Shown here: positions 1-8,469 of the stretch, one piece after another | Position numbering within the stretch: the stretch's first letter is position 1 | Layout: every line of letters starts with the position of its first letter | NCBI GenBank assembly: GCA_903833275.1 | Contig: CAILEP010000020.1 | Span: 62,001 to 126,000 of the forward strand | DNA: 64,000 nt | Direction of reading: 5' to 3' | Source of the DNA: an uncultured Bdellovibrionales bacterium | GTDB taxonomy: Bacteria > Bdellovibrionota > Bdellovibrionia > Bdellovibrionales > UBA1609 | Made by a program: the position numbers and the translations under genes | The notes under the pieces: generated by a model | Databases searched by the model: none | Seen by the model: only the letters and a program-made list of their open reading frames with translations | What the model was told of the DNA's origin: nothing

Positions 1-1079
1 GCTCGGGGTCATTTCAAAATATTGATAAAATTCTACGCGACCGCGAACAGGGCTCAAAAGAGAAAAAATTTTTTAATTTGCCGACGTACCTTCAAGAAGA
101 GTCGACCCCACGAATCAACTCGCAGCCAAAGCACCGCGCGTACTTAAAAATTTCAGAAGGTTGCAAAAAGCGTTGTGCCTTTTGTGCCATCCCGCTGATT
201 AGGGGCAATCTTCAGTCGAGAAAAATCACCGGTATTTTAGGCGAGGCAAAGTTGCTCGTCGCCGGCGGGGTCAAGGAGCTGTTGATTATTTCGCACGACT
301 TTACTGATTTCGGATGGGATTTGAAAAAAGCAGACGCGGGCGCAAAAGAGTCGCCGGTTGAGCTTTTAAGGGTGCTCTCGGAAGAGTCTGGGGCGCAGTG
401 GATTCGAGTTTTGTATTTGTATCCAGATGGGATCACCCCAGAAATGATTGAGCTAATTAAAACTCGCCAAAATTTGGTGAAATACTTCGATATGCCGCTT
501 CAGCACATTAACAATGAAATGCTGAAAAGCATGAACCGCCGAATGACTCACGAAGAAATATCGGTTGTACTGACGAACATTCGTCGCGAGATACCTGAAG
601 CCGTTATCCGAACGCAGTTTATCGTAGGCTTTCCGGGTGAAACAGAAGAGCAATTTCAAGAGCTTTTGGCCTTTGTAAAAGAGCAAGAATTTGATCGCGT
701 TGGTTGTTTTAAATACTCAATAGAAGAAGGCACGAAGGCGGGTTCGATGGCGGGTCAAATTTCGGAAGAAATCAAAGAGAGGCGCTTTCAGGCTTTGATG
801 GCGGCTCAACGAAAAATCAGTCGACGAAAACAGAAAGAATTAATTGGTCGCGTGTTGCCAGTTGTGGTTGAGGGTTTCAGCGATGAAACAGAACTTCTTT
901 TGCAGGGTCGAACTTCGCAACAGGCGCCTGAGATTGATGGAATGGTCTATATAAATGACGGTGTCGCAAAAACAGGTGAGATCGTTATGGTCGAAATTAC
1001 CGATGCGCACGATTACGATTTAGTGGGCAGAATATTGCCAACCCGAGCAAAAGAAATTACTCTTGAGGCAAGGGTTTAG
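1..1079 (+). CDS. rimO: Ribosomal protein S12 methylthiotransferase RimO (5' truncated)
   Basis: Radical-SAM enzyme that adds a methylthio group to an aspartate of ribosomal protein S12. The reading frame is open from base 3, so the TTG at 78 chosen in the ORF track is not the true start; most of the N-terminal UPF0004 iron-sulfur domain lies off the window. The radical-SAM cluster motif CKKRCAFC is at about residue 29-36 of the listed ORF, preceded by YLKISEG and followed by IPLIRG, the RimO-style context. A TRAM domain fills the last 65 or so residues and ends with YDLVGRI, typical of RimO rather than MiaB. No neighbour suggests an operon; the next gene on this strand is a tiny peptide 18 bases downstream. 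Confidence 0.92.
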   Translation, partial: SGSFQNIDKILRDREQGSKEKKFFNLPTYLQEESTPRINSQPKHRAYLKISEGCKKRCAFCAIPLIRGNLQSRKITGILGEAKLLVAGGVKELLIISHDFTDFGWDLKKADAGAKESPVELLRVLSEESGAQWIRVLYLYPDGITPEMIELIKTRQNLVKYFDMPLQHINNEMLKSMNRRMTHEEISVVLTNIRREIPEAVIRTQFIVGFPGETEEQFQELLAFVKEQEFDRVGCFKYSIEEGTKAGSMAGQISEEIKERRFQALMAAQRKISRRKQKELIGRVLPVVVEGFSDETELLLQGRTSQQAPEIDGMVYINDGVAKTGEIVMVEITDAHDYDLVGRILPTRAKEITLEARV

Positions 1080-1097
1080 CAGCATCGGGAGGTCATC

Positions 1098-1175
1098 GTG
1101 AAGGTCAGCCCACTTTTGGCGGCGTTTGTTTTTTCGGCAGTTATTTTTTTTGTAATCAACGTAATATCTAGTTAA
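1098..1175 (+). CDS. Putative 25-residue single-membrane-span peptide
   Basis: Too short for the ORF track. A GTG start at 1098 is preceded by GGGAGG with a 5-base spacer, a near-ideal ribosome binding site. The product has one N-terminal lysine and then an almost unbroken hydrophobic helix (PLLAAFVFSAVIFFVI) ending in polar residues before TAA. It lies 18 bases after rimO and converges on hpt, so it may be cotranslated with rimO. Single-span peptides of this size often act as regulators or subunits of membrane complexes, but nothing here says which. A chance ORF remains possible; the strong ribosome binding site and composition argue against it. Confidence 0.5.
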   Translation: MKVSPLLAAFVFSAVIFFVINVISS

Positions 1176-1192
1176 AAAAATAAAATTAACTA
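1169..1192. terminator. AT-rich inverted repeat between convergent genes
   Basis: TAGTTAA and TTAACTA flank a 10-base A-rich loop between the tiny peptide gene and hpt, and the stem includes the peptide's stop codon. It could end transcription from either side, but it has no GC stem and no proper U-run, so it is a weak call. Confidence 0.3.
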
Positions 1193-1193
1193 A

Positions 1194-1709
1194 TTAATTC
1201 GCGTAGTTATAAATATCTTTATAGTTGCGGCCGATTTCTTCTGAGTCGAGCCCATAACCAATTACGAAGCGGTCATCGATTGTTTTGCCAACATAATCCG
1301 GTTTTATCGGCAACTCTCGTCGCGCCGGCTTATCAAGTAGGGCAACGATTTTCAGACTTTTCGGGCCTCCGGCAAGTAAGCGACTTCGCAAAAAACTCAA
1401 CGTTCGTCCAGCATCGATAATTTCTTCGGCAATAATAATGTGCTTGTTGGTGATGTCGACGCTGATATCTTTCAGAATTCGAACGCCTTCACCTTTAGGT
1501 GATGTGAGGTGCACGAAATCAACAACGACCGGAAGGTGGATCTTGCGGACCAAGTCAGCCACGAAGAGGCAAGAGCCCTTTAATGGGCAAATTACTACGA
1601 TCTCTTGATTTGCATAATCTTTTTCAATTTTCTTCGCCAGAGATTGAACCATTTCTGCAATCTCATCAGCGGTAATGAACGGGACCATTTTGTCTTTCAT
1701 TTGTGCCAT
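1194..1709 (-). CDS. hpt: Hypoxanthine phosphoribosyltransferase
   Basis: Purine salvage enzyme that transfers phosphoribose from PRPP to hypoxanthine or guanine in the cytoplasm. At 171 residues it has the usual length. The PRPP-binding motif reads IIIAEEIIDAGRTL at about 91-104; the family usually has an aspartate where this copy has the second glutamate of AEE. The CPLKGSCLF loop near 41-49 and DRFVIGYGLD near 146-155 are also diagnostic. It sits 11 bases downstream of the TPR gene and is probably the last gene of a minus-strand operon with that gene and bamD. Confidence 0.95.
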   Translation of the reverse strand: MAQMKDKMVPFITADEIAEMVQSLAKKIEKDYANQEIVVICPLKGSCLFVADLVRKIHLPVVVDFVHLTSPKGEGVRILKDISVDITNKHIIIAEEIIDAGRTLSFLRSRLLAGGPKSLKIVALLDKPARRELPIKPDYVGKTIDDRFVIGYGLDSEEIGRNYKDIYNYAN

Positions 1710-1720
1710 AAGAAACTCCG

Positions 1721-2464
1721 TTAGAGATCGAGTTGGGGGTTGTTTAGTGAAGTGACTTGAATAGATTGGGCGAGGCGCAAATAGTCGCGAGCCGCTTGAT
1801 TCTGTGGTTCGTAACGAAGGGCGGCTTCCCAGTTCTCAATCGCCTCAGGGATTTGCTGCGAATCGAAGTAGCATTTGCCGAGCTTCAGTCGAGCTGGGAC
1901 GAAGTGTGGATGCTCGCGAACAATAAGGCGAAGTTCTCTTATTGCGAGATTTAAGTTTTGAAGAACAATATAACATTCGGCAATGCTGACCGATATTTCA
2001 GGTCGGCGCATCGTCGTGAGCGCCAAGGCTTTCTTGAACTGCTCGAGGCCTTCGTCAACACGGTTGTGATGTAAATACATTTCGCCGAGTTCATCGTGTT
2101 TAGTGGCAAATTTCTCATTAAGGCTCGCGTCGCTGGTTGGCGATTTGGTATTTAGCATTGCGCGAGCTTCGTCAAAAACCTTTTGGCCTTCGTCGTAGCG
2201 GCCAAGATCGTTAAGAATTACGCTGAGCCCGATTGAAGAATCGGTAAACCCGGGGTCGATCTCGAGTGCGCGCTTAAAGGATCGGATGGCTTTATTAAAT
2301 TTACCTTGGTCGTAATAAACGGTGCCGAGCATGTGAAAAACTTCAGGGCGGCGTGAACTTTTCAAAACAAGCTGGTTAAGAATGGGTTCGGCTTCGGAAT
2401 ATTGGTTCGCCTTGAAGTGCTCTTCGGCGATTGAGAACAGCTCCTGCTCAGCTTCAAAATCCAT
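1721..2464 (-). CDS. Tetratricopeptide repeat protein
   Basis: A 247-residue soluble protein built almost wholly of TPR helices; recurring features are an alanine-glycine position followed by AL...P at about 34-residue spacing (for example YYDQGKFNKAIRSFKRALEIDP). No signal peptide or catalytic domain is seen. Its start overlaps the end of bamD by 11 bases, so the two are translationally coupled, and hpt follows 11 bases later. TPR proteins are scaffolds; coupling to bamD hints at envelope assembly, but that is only context. Confidence 0.85.
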   Translation of the reverse strand: MDFEAEQELFSIAEEHFKANQYSEAEPILNQLVLKSSRRPEVFHMLGTVYYDQGKFNKAIRSFKRALEIDPGFTDSSIGLSVILNDLGRYDEGQKVFDEARAMLNTKSPTSDASLNEKFATKHDELGEMYLHHNRVDEGLEQFKKALALTTMRRPEISVSIAECYIVLQNLNLAIRELRLIVREHPHFVPARLKLGKCYFDSQQIPEAIENWEAALRYEPQNQAARDYLRLAQSIQVTSLNNPQLDL

Positions 2465-3197
2465 CAGACAACTCCGAACGGGCTTTGGCGAGCTCTTTTG
2501 AGTTTGGGTAATCAGCCAAAAGTTTTTTAAAATAGGTCTTGGCGCGATCTAAATCTTTCATTTTGTAGGCCGAAATGGTGGCCCGGTAAAGGGCCGGCAG
2601 ATCGTAACCAAGATTGGGGTAGTTGTGCATGAGGTCTTCGTAGCGCCCCAGAGCGCTCTGCCATTTTTCGCGAATGAAATAAAAGTCAGCTACGTAATTG
2701 GCTTTATCGGCCAACATTTTCTGGGCCTTTGCGCGATACTCCGTGGCCTTGGGTACAAATTCGCTCGAAGAATAGGAGTGTATGAGCTGGTCAAAATAAT
2801 CGATAGCCGTTGTGGCGAGTGCCAAATCACGATCGATCGTGGGCGGCAACTGATTAAAAACGCTGAGGCCAAGGCGGTAAGTGACGTAGTCGGCGCGGGC
2901 GTGGTTTGGGTGAAATTCTTTAAATAATTTATAGGCGCCTTCGGCCTCGGGATAGTTTTCGCGAGAGAATTCGATGTCGGCGATCTTCAATTGGGATTCT
3001 GTTGCGAACCGACTGTAGGGGAACTTGTTTTTTACTTCGGAGTAGTAGGTAATCGCTTCTTCGTAGCGTTCTTCTTTTTCAAATTTTTGACCAAGAGCAA
3101 AAGCGCCTTCGGCGGTGTTTTTATCGAGCTTTTCGGTTGATGCACAGCCGGTGAATAAAAATGAGAAAATGATGAGGCAAGATAGGGTTTTTGACAT
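2454..3197 (-). CDS. bamD: Outer membrane assembly lipoprotein BamD
   Basis: Component of the BAM complex that inserts beta-barrel proteins in the outer membrane. A lipoprotein signal peptide ends in the lipobox LFTGC (Cys18), and is followed by five TPR-like units, including the BamD-type opening AFALGQKFEKEERYEEAI and the FPYSRFATESQL segment. Length, 247 residues, matches the family. It overlaps the next TPR gene. The upstream permease gene ends 38 bases away on the same strand, so it may share that transcript. Confidence 0.88.
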   Translation of the reverse strand: MSKTLSCLIIFSFLFTGCASTEKLDKNTAEGAFALGQKFEKEERYEEAITYYSEVKNKFPYSRFATESQLKIADIEFSRENYPEAEGAYKLFKEFHPNHARADYVTYRLGLSVFNQLPPTIDRDLALATTAIDYFDQLIHSYSSSEFVPKATEYRAKAQKMLADKANYVADFYFIREKWQSALGRYEDLMHNYPNLGYDLPALYRATISAYKMKDLDRAKTYFKKLLADYPNSKELAKARSELSDGF

Positions 3198-3235
3198 AGG
3201 CGCAGTTTAAAATTCGCCCTACGACGATGTCAAAT

Positions 3236-4297
3236 TTAAACGGTGTAGTCGGTGAGATGCTTATAGATATTAACAAGGGTGACCTTTAGGGCTGCGGCCA
3301 CCGGAATCGAAATAATCATGCCGAGAACGCCCATAACCTCAGCACCAAGAATAACCACTAGAATCACTGATATAGGGTGAAGATTGACCACCCGCGCGAC
3401 AACGAGGGGGATGATGAAAAACACATCGATCAGTTGGGCCACCACGTAAACCAAAAGCACAAAAAGCAATTTGAGGCCGATGCCCGAATTAACAACGACG
3501 ATAAGGGCCGCCGGAGCTGCACCCACCAGTGGGCCGATATAGGGGATAAGATTAGTGATGGCAGCAAAGGCGGCGAGCAAAATGGCGAACGGAAAGCCGA
3601 TAGTCCACAGCCCGATAAGAACGACGGCACCAACGATGACAGACTCGAGAAGTCGCGCCCTTATAAAGTGTGCGATTTGATCGCTGATCTGGCTTTGAAG
3701 ACTCAAAATTAACTCAAAAATATTATTCGGTACAATTCTGAGAAGTTCGCGTGAAATTTGTCGGCCATCTTTAAGCATAAAAAAACCGAGAAGGGGCGAT
3801 AGCACAAGAACCGATGCTGAAGATGAGAGAAAACTGGGCAGGCCCTCAACAAGCTTTGTCGACTGTGAGGTGAGTAGCGTGCGCAGCTGCTCGCTGAGGT
3901 TAACGTGAAAAAGGCCGCTATCATTGGCATTGAGGGTCTGGGTGAGGCGGTCGGCAAGTTTTACGGCACCATCGACATAGCTCGGCAAACTTTGTTTCAG
4001 TGATTGAAACTGATCGATGAAAAAAGGCGAGATTGCCCAAATCGCAAGGCCGGCGCAGGTTGAGAATAAAACATAAACGATAAGTATAACGGCGAGACGA
4101 CTCAGGCCCGCGGACTCTAGGTAGGACACCGCCGGCGAAACAATATAAGTGCAAACAAGCGCAACGACGAAAGAGAGAAGTAAATTATTAATAACAAAGA
4201 GGCTGGTGAGGCCCAGAACGACGATCGAAATGAAAACGATAAGCTGAATCCAATGCTGACGACGTACGCGCGAATCGATATCAATTGCTTGAATCAT
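3236..4297 (-). CDS. AI-2E family (PerM/YdiK-type) membrane transporter
   Basis: A 353-residue integral membrane protein of the AI-2E exporter superfamily. It has the family layout: two or three N-terminal membrane segments, a central soluble region at about 90-210, then a cluster of helices containing the diagnostic PYIGPLVGA motif near 250. The substrate cannot be read from sequence; relatives carry autoinducer-2, sodium/protons or unknown solutes. Its ATG overlaps the end of the cyclic-nucleotide-binding gene by 17 bases, so the two are coupled and the upstream regulator-like protein may control it. Confidence 0.85.
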   Translation of the reverse strand: MIQAIDIDSRVRRQHWIQLIVFISIVVLGLTSLFVINNLLLSFVVALVCTYIVSPAVSYLESAGLSRLAVILIVYVLFSTCAGLAIWAISPFFIDQFQSLKQSLPSYVDGAVKLADRLTQTLNANDSGLFHVNLSEQLRTLLTSQSTKLVEGLPSFLSSSASVLVLSPLLGFFMLKDGRQISRELLRIVPNNIFELILSLQSQISDQIAHFIRARLLESVIVGAVVLIGLWTIGFPFAILLAAFAAITNLIPYIGPLVGAAPAALIVVVNSGIGLKLLFVLLVYVVAQLIDVFFIIPLVVARVVNLHPISVILVVILGAEVMGVLGMIISIPVAAALKVTLVNIYKHLTDYTV

Positions 4298-4832
4298 CTT
4301 GGGCCATTTCTTTGAGTTCTCGTTTTACTTCAGTAAAGCGCTCAGCTGTTTCTTTCAAGCGGCGGCCGAGAACTTCGCCTAAGCGAGTGAGAATCTTTAC
4401 GCCCGTTCGCGGGCTGCGCTCGATAATCTCAGCCAAATCAGGCTTGAAAAAACCCAAAAGGGCCACTTCATCAGTTGCGGTGGCGGTAGCTGTTCGGCGA
4501 CCGGTTTGCTCAACAAGCGCGATTTCGCCGAAAAAATCCCCTCGACCGAGGCGGGTGACAAAAACATTGCGCTGGCTTTCGTCCGCTGCGCGAAGGTCTT
4601 CAACGGTAATGTTTACGGTGCCCTTAACAATGATATACATGCCAACGCCGAGCTCGCCTTGGCGAAAAATAGATTCGCCTGGGCGATAGGCGCGGTAGTG
4701 CACAAGTGTTTTTATAAAAGCCATTTCGGCTTTGCTGAGCACTCGAAACAGATAGTTCTCATTTAGCACAAGATCAATTTCTGAGTCTTTTTGGCCGCGC
4801 CGAAAGAGGTTCTCCCAAAGATAATTTACCAT
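4281..4832 (-). CDS. Cyclic-nucleotide-binding domain protein
   Basis: A 183-residue cytoplasmic protein consisting of one CAP-type beta-roll. The phosphate-binding cassette reads GDFFGEIALVEQTGRRTAT, with the GE and RTA elements that contact cyclic nucleotide. After the roll there is only a charged C-terminal helix and no DNA-binding helix-turn-helix, so it is not a classical CRP factor; it more likely senses a ligand and acts on a partner protein. It overlaps the AI-2E permease downstream and the TPR/SH3 gene upstream (7 bases), making a three-gene coupled unit. Confidence 0.85.
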   Translation of the reverse strand: MVNYLWENLFRRGQKDSEIDLVLNENYLFRVLSKAEMAFIKTLVHYRAYRPGESIFRQGELGVGMYIIVKGTVNITVEDLRAADESQRNVFVTRLGRGDFFGEIALVEQTGRRTATATATDEVALLGFFKPDLAEIIERSPRTGVKILTRLGEVLGRRLKETAERFTEVKRELKEMAQDDSSN

Positions 4833-5677
4833 AGGCGCAACTTGCCAGTGTGTTGAAATAAAGCATCCGTCTTAACCCAGCCCGATTGGCCAGAGGTGAG
4901 GGTTACCTGAGCCCAGCCACTATGAACAGTTTCAATGATCACATCAAAGCCCTCCAAAATATCGAAAATGGCATTGTCCTCGAGGCTCGGGCCTGTTCGT
5001 AGCGAAGCCGTTGCGTCGATTACGGTGGCGTGAATTTCAAAAAGAGAAATGAATTTGCCGGCTGAAAGTGCGACAAAAATAAAAAGACCTGTGATGAGGG
5101 CAATGCCGACGGTCGGGGCGCGCGGCATTGGCAGCTCTTGGCGAAGTGAAACGCGCCGTGCAGCCAAATACCGAATCGTCAGAAAGCCACCGAGTGCCAA
5201 AAAAATCCAACTCAGTACGAGAAATTTATTAAGACTGGCGCGATCTAGAATGCGAGAGCGAAAAAGACTCCATGTTGAAAGGCTATCGGTCATATCGCGA
5301 GGCAGCTCTTGTGAAGAAAACTCGAGGGCTTGGGCCGCGGGGCGAAAATCAGGATCGATGAATAATGCCCTGCGCCAGAGGCCAACTGCTAAACCGCGTT
5401 TTTTTAACTTATACGATGCCAGCCCCCAGTTGTAATGAAGCGCGGCAAAGTCTTTACCATCAAGAAATTCTTTCTTAAATTTCTGGCCGGCCTCATCGTA
5501 TTTTTGTTCCTGGTAAAGTTTGATGCCTGACTGAAAGCCGTCTTCGCCAGAAGCAGAGACCGGGTCGCCGGCGAATGTAAAACTCTCGACCATAGCGCAC
5601 GGCAAGCCGAGTGAAAAAATCAAAAATGAAAAGTATAAAGCACGTTTCACAGAAAAGAATCTTAGCCTTGTTTTCAT
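4826..5677 (-). CDS. Membrane protein with TPR and SH3-like domains (BatE-like)
   Basis: 283 residues. An N-terminal signal or anchor segment is followed by a TPR pair (DEAGQKFKKEF... LHYNWGLASYKLKKRGLAV), two membrane helices at about 155-210, and a bacterial SH3 domain at the C-terminus (ASLRTGPSLEDNAIFDILEGFDVIIE... GWVKTDAL). This order matches BatE of aerotolerance operons, although no other bat genes are present. SH3 domains of this class often bind cell-wall material. It is the first gene of the coupled run with the cyclic-nucleotide protein and permease, and is divergent from the aminotransferase operon with a 44-base gap. Confidence 0.72.
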   Translation of the reverse strand: MKTRLRFFSVKRALYFSFLIFSLGLPCAMVESFTFAGDPVSASGEDGFQSGIKLYQEQKYDEAGQKFKKEFLDGKDFAALHYNWGLASYKLKKRGLAVGLWRRALFIDPDFRPAAQALEFSSQELPRDMTDSLSTWSLFRSRILDRASLNKFLVLSWIFLALGGFLTIRYLAARRVSLRQELPMPRAPTVGIALITGLFIFVALSAGKFISLFEIHATVIDATASLRTGPSLEDNAIFDILEGFDVIIETVHSGWAQVTLTSGQSGWVKTDALFQHTGKLRLW

Positions 5678-5721
5678 TCTAAGCGAAGAGTAAAATTTTT
5701 TAACAACACAAAGGGTAAATC

Positions 5722-7101
5722 ATGACAACGACCAAAGGCCAACAACTTGCCCAGTCGGCGAAACTTCGTTCGCATATCGACGAGGCAGTTAAAGAAGTAA
5801 TGTCTGCAGCGGCAAAAATTGAGGGCGTGCGCCCACCCGATCCAGACAAAATAGCAAAAGCGAAAGAATTGATGGATCAGATAGGGGTCGTACGTGGCCG
5901 CCCGCTTCATTATCCATACGTGGGCTCTGGGATTGGCCGGGGGGCATATGTTGAGCTTGAAGATGGCAGCGTCAAACTAGATTTAATAAACGGAATTGGC
6001 ATTCATATAATGGGACATAGTCATCCACGCGTGATGGCGGCTACGGCTAGAGGGGCTTTTTCTGATGTAGTTGTGCAGGGCAATCTTGAGCCCAACCGAG
6101 AGTACTTTGATTTTAGCAAAAAACTACTCGATATCGCCAGCCGGCAGAGCCGGCTGAAGCACGTATGGCTTTCAACTTGTGGCACGATGGCGAATGAAAA
6201 TGCGTTGAAAGCGTGTCGTCAAAAAAAATCTCCAGCGAGAATGATTATCGCAATGGATGCCGCATTTGCGGGCCGCTCGACATTAATGGCCGAACTCACA
6301 GATAATCCGAACTTTCGAGTAGGGCTGCCGCAGTATAACGAAGTGTTAAGGGTGCCGTGGTACGATCAGAAAACCAAAGGCAGTTCGGAAAGGTCTCTGG
6401 CGATTTTAAAAGAGCACGTGGCCAAACACGAGGGTAATATTTGCTGTTTTACTTTTGAGCCCATGCAGGGCGAGGGTGGCTACAATGTGGCCCCGCGCGA
6501 ATTTTTTATCCCGATGCTCGATTTTTGCAAAGAGAAGGGCATCCCGATTTGGGTAGATGAAGTTCAAACGTTTACTCGAACCGGCCAGTTTTTTGCCTAT
6601 GAGACGCTGGGTTTTGGCGATTACGTTGACGTCTGTACGATTGCGAAAACCGCCCAAAACGGCGCGACATTTTTCACTTCAGAATTTAATCCAAAGCCTG
6701 GTCTTATCGCTGGCACGTTCTCGGGGGCATCTGCCGCACTTTGTGCGGGCCTCGAAATTCTTGAGATGCTAGATAAAGAGAATTACATGGGCGACAGTGG
6801 CAAAATAATGAAAATACATCACGAGTTTATCGCCATGCTCAAGCGCCTAGGCCAAACAACTTGCAAGGGCCTTCTCGAAAGCCCAGAGGGGTTGGGGCTG
6901 ATGATTGCGGTGACCCCGTTTGGTGGCGTAAAAGAAAAGGTCGATAAGCTAACCCAGGTGCTTTTTAAGAATGGTTTAATTTGCTTCACTTGCGGCCGCG
7001 GCACCTATCGATTGCGTTTTTTGGTGCCAGCGGTAACCACAAGTGAGGACATTAAGGTTGCTGAGCAAATTCTTGAGAAATCAATTCTGGAGATGGCTTG
7101 A
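5722..7101 (+). CDS. Class III PLP-dependent aminotransferase
   Basis: Fold-type I aminotransferase of the AstC/ArgD/GabT/lysine-6-transaminase group, 459 residues. The cofactor aspartate is in WVDEVQTFTRTGQ (Asp279) and the Schiff-base lysine is in TIAKTAQNGA (Lys309), a spacing normal for the class; EPMQGEGGY and the glycine-rich STCGTMANENALKA are also seen. AAAGGG precedes the ATG by 6 bases. It is the first gene of an operon, overlapping the M20-fold gene and followed by an AstD-like dehydrogenase. Context suggests that it makes an amino-acid semialdehyde that the dehydrogenase oxidises, as in succinyl-arginine or lysine breakdown. The exact substrate cannot be called. Confidence 0.85.
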   Translation: MTTTKGQQLAQSAKLRSHIDEAVKEVMSAAAKIEGVRPPDPDKIAKAKELMDQIGVVRGRPLHYPYVGSGIGRGAYVELEDGSVKLDLINGIGIHIMGHSHPRVMAATARGAFSDVVVQGNLEPNREYFDFSKKLLDIASRQSRLKHVWLSTCGTMANENALKACRQKKSPARMIIAMDAAFAGRSTLMAELTDNPNFRVGLPQYNEVLRVPWYDQKTKGSSERSLAILKEHVAKHEGNICCFTFEPMQGEGGYNVAPREFFIPMLDFCKEKGIPIWVDEVQTFTRTGQFFAYETLGFGDYVDVCTIAKTAQNGATFFTSEFNPKPGLIAGTFSGASAALCAGLEILEMLDKENYMGDSGKIMKIHHEFIAMLKRLGQTTCKGLLESPEGLGLMIAVTPFGGVKEKVDKLTQVLFKNGLICFTCGRGTYRLRFLVPAVTTSEDIKVAEQILEKSILEMA

Positions 7102-8462
7102 GCCCCACGGAGCTGGCGCGGCAAATTATTGCCATCGATAGCTCTGTTTCTCATGGCACTCGCGATGTAGCTCAATTTGCATTGCAGGTTGCAAACAGTT
7201 GGGGCCTCGAAGCCGAAGTGATAGACGAGAATCTTTCGGGGGTTGCGCAGGCCACGATTTTAATTTCACCTAAGGGCCAAAATCGAAAAATTGAAAAGGT
7301 AAACTGCGGAGTGGCACTAACCTCGCGGCTCGATACCCCAGAGCCGGGCGACTACGGCCGTTGGATTAAGACCGGTGCTAACCCATTCAACGCAAGCATG
7401 TCGGGCGATGAAATTTTTGGCCTCGGCGCGGCTGACTGTAAGCTTGATTTTATTTGTAAATTAATTGCGCTCAAAGAGGCAGCACAGAACAAAACCGACC
7501 GCACAAAACCACTGGTCGTCGGCACTTTTGGTCGCGAAAGTGGGGCCGGGGCGATTCGTCTGTTGAGAAAAAAACAAATGAGCCCAAGGGCTGTTTTGGC
7601 CAGCGCCCCAACGAATTTGAGAATTGCCAATCGAGCCCCGGGTTTTGCAAAGGTTGAGATTTCGATTGCGCTCTCCGACGCCGAAAAAAAATATCTCGAG
7701 CAGCACAATCAGATTGAGGGCGGCCACTCGCAAAGCAAGATTTTTTCGCGGCAACGAGCAACCCTGGGGGCGTATTCAATTCATGATAATCCAATCATTA
7801 AAATGATTGATTACTTAAAGAACATGCCGAGTGGCATGGCTTTGCTTTCGGTAGATGGGGGCACGAGCGCCGAAGTCGCCCCCGAACTTGTAGAGCTCGA
7901 ACTCGATCTTCTTGATAGCATCGAGGGCGGGGTGACGACGAAGTTAATTCGAGTGAGCGAGGCCATTAAAAAAATGGCCACTGAATTAATGTCACTGCGT
8001 GATGACGGCTTTTCGCCGCCCCATTCGACGATAAATTTGGGTACGGTCAGAATGTTTTCTGAAGAAATAAAATTATCAGGAGTTTGCAGCCTTGTGCCGG
8101 CCGGAGATCGCGCGGTTTACGAGGGTTGGCTCGATCGGCTACGAAATGAGTGCGCGGGCGCTGGAGCTCAATTCAAGTTGCTCGATTTCAAACCGCCGAT
8201 GTTGGGCGCGGTTGACGGCGCGTTTATGAAGTTTTTAAAAGACAATGCTGGGCAAACGGGGTTGAGCGACGAACTCGTCGCGGCAAAGGTTTGCACAGAA
8301 GCTAACGTTTTTCATCGCCTCGGCATTGAAAGCGCTGTTTTTGGGCCGGGTCAGCCAGTTGAGCTAGACTCGAGTGCGCTCGAATGTGTGTCGGTATCGC
8401 AATTGACATTAGCAATCGAGTTTTATCGAAACGTAATTGAAAATTTTGAAAGACAATATTGA
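7098..8462 (+). CDS. M20-peptidase-fold protein lacking most metal ligands
   Basis: 454 residues with the overall pattern of the ArgE/DapE/M20 family: the strand before the HxD motif (GVALTSRLD, about 71-79), WIKTGANPF, FGLGAADCK (about 107-115), the lid domain with GGHSQ near 208, and CTEANVF...FGPGQ near 399-419. However, the usual metal-binding His of HxD is Arg77, the first Glu of the EE pair is replaced (GRES, 145-148), GEPT is SAPT (169-172) and the final His after FGPG is missing; the bridging Asp113 and one Glu remain. It is therefore probably not a normal dizinc hydrolase. TTG start overlaps the aminotransferase stop (TTGA) and has GGAG 5 bases upstream. Confidence 0.72.
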   Translation: MSPTELARQIIAIDSSVSHGTRDVAQFALQVANSWGLEAEVIDENLSGVAQATILISPKGQNRKIEKVNCGVALTSRLDTPEPGDYGRWIKTGANPFNASMSGDEIFGLGAADCKLDFICKLIALKEAAQNKTDRTKPLVVGTFGRESGAGAIRLLRKKQMSPRAVLASAPTNLRIANRAPGFAKVEISIALSDAEKKYLEQHNQIEGGHSQSKIFSRQRATLGAYSIHDNPIIKMIDYLKNMPSGMALLSVDGGTSAEVAPELVELELDLLDSIEGGVTTKLIRVSEAIKKMATELMSLRDDGFSPPHSTINLGTVRMFSEEIKLSGVCSLVPAGDRAVYEGWLDRLRNECAGAGAQFKLLDFKPPMLGAVDGAFMKFLKDNAGQTGLSDELVAAKVCTEANVFHRLGIESAVFGPGQPVELDSSALECVSVSQLTLAIEFYRNVIENFERQY

Positions 8463-8469
8463 GGTCCAA

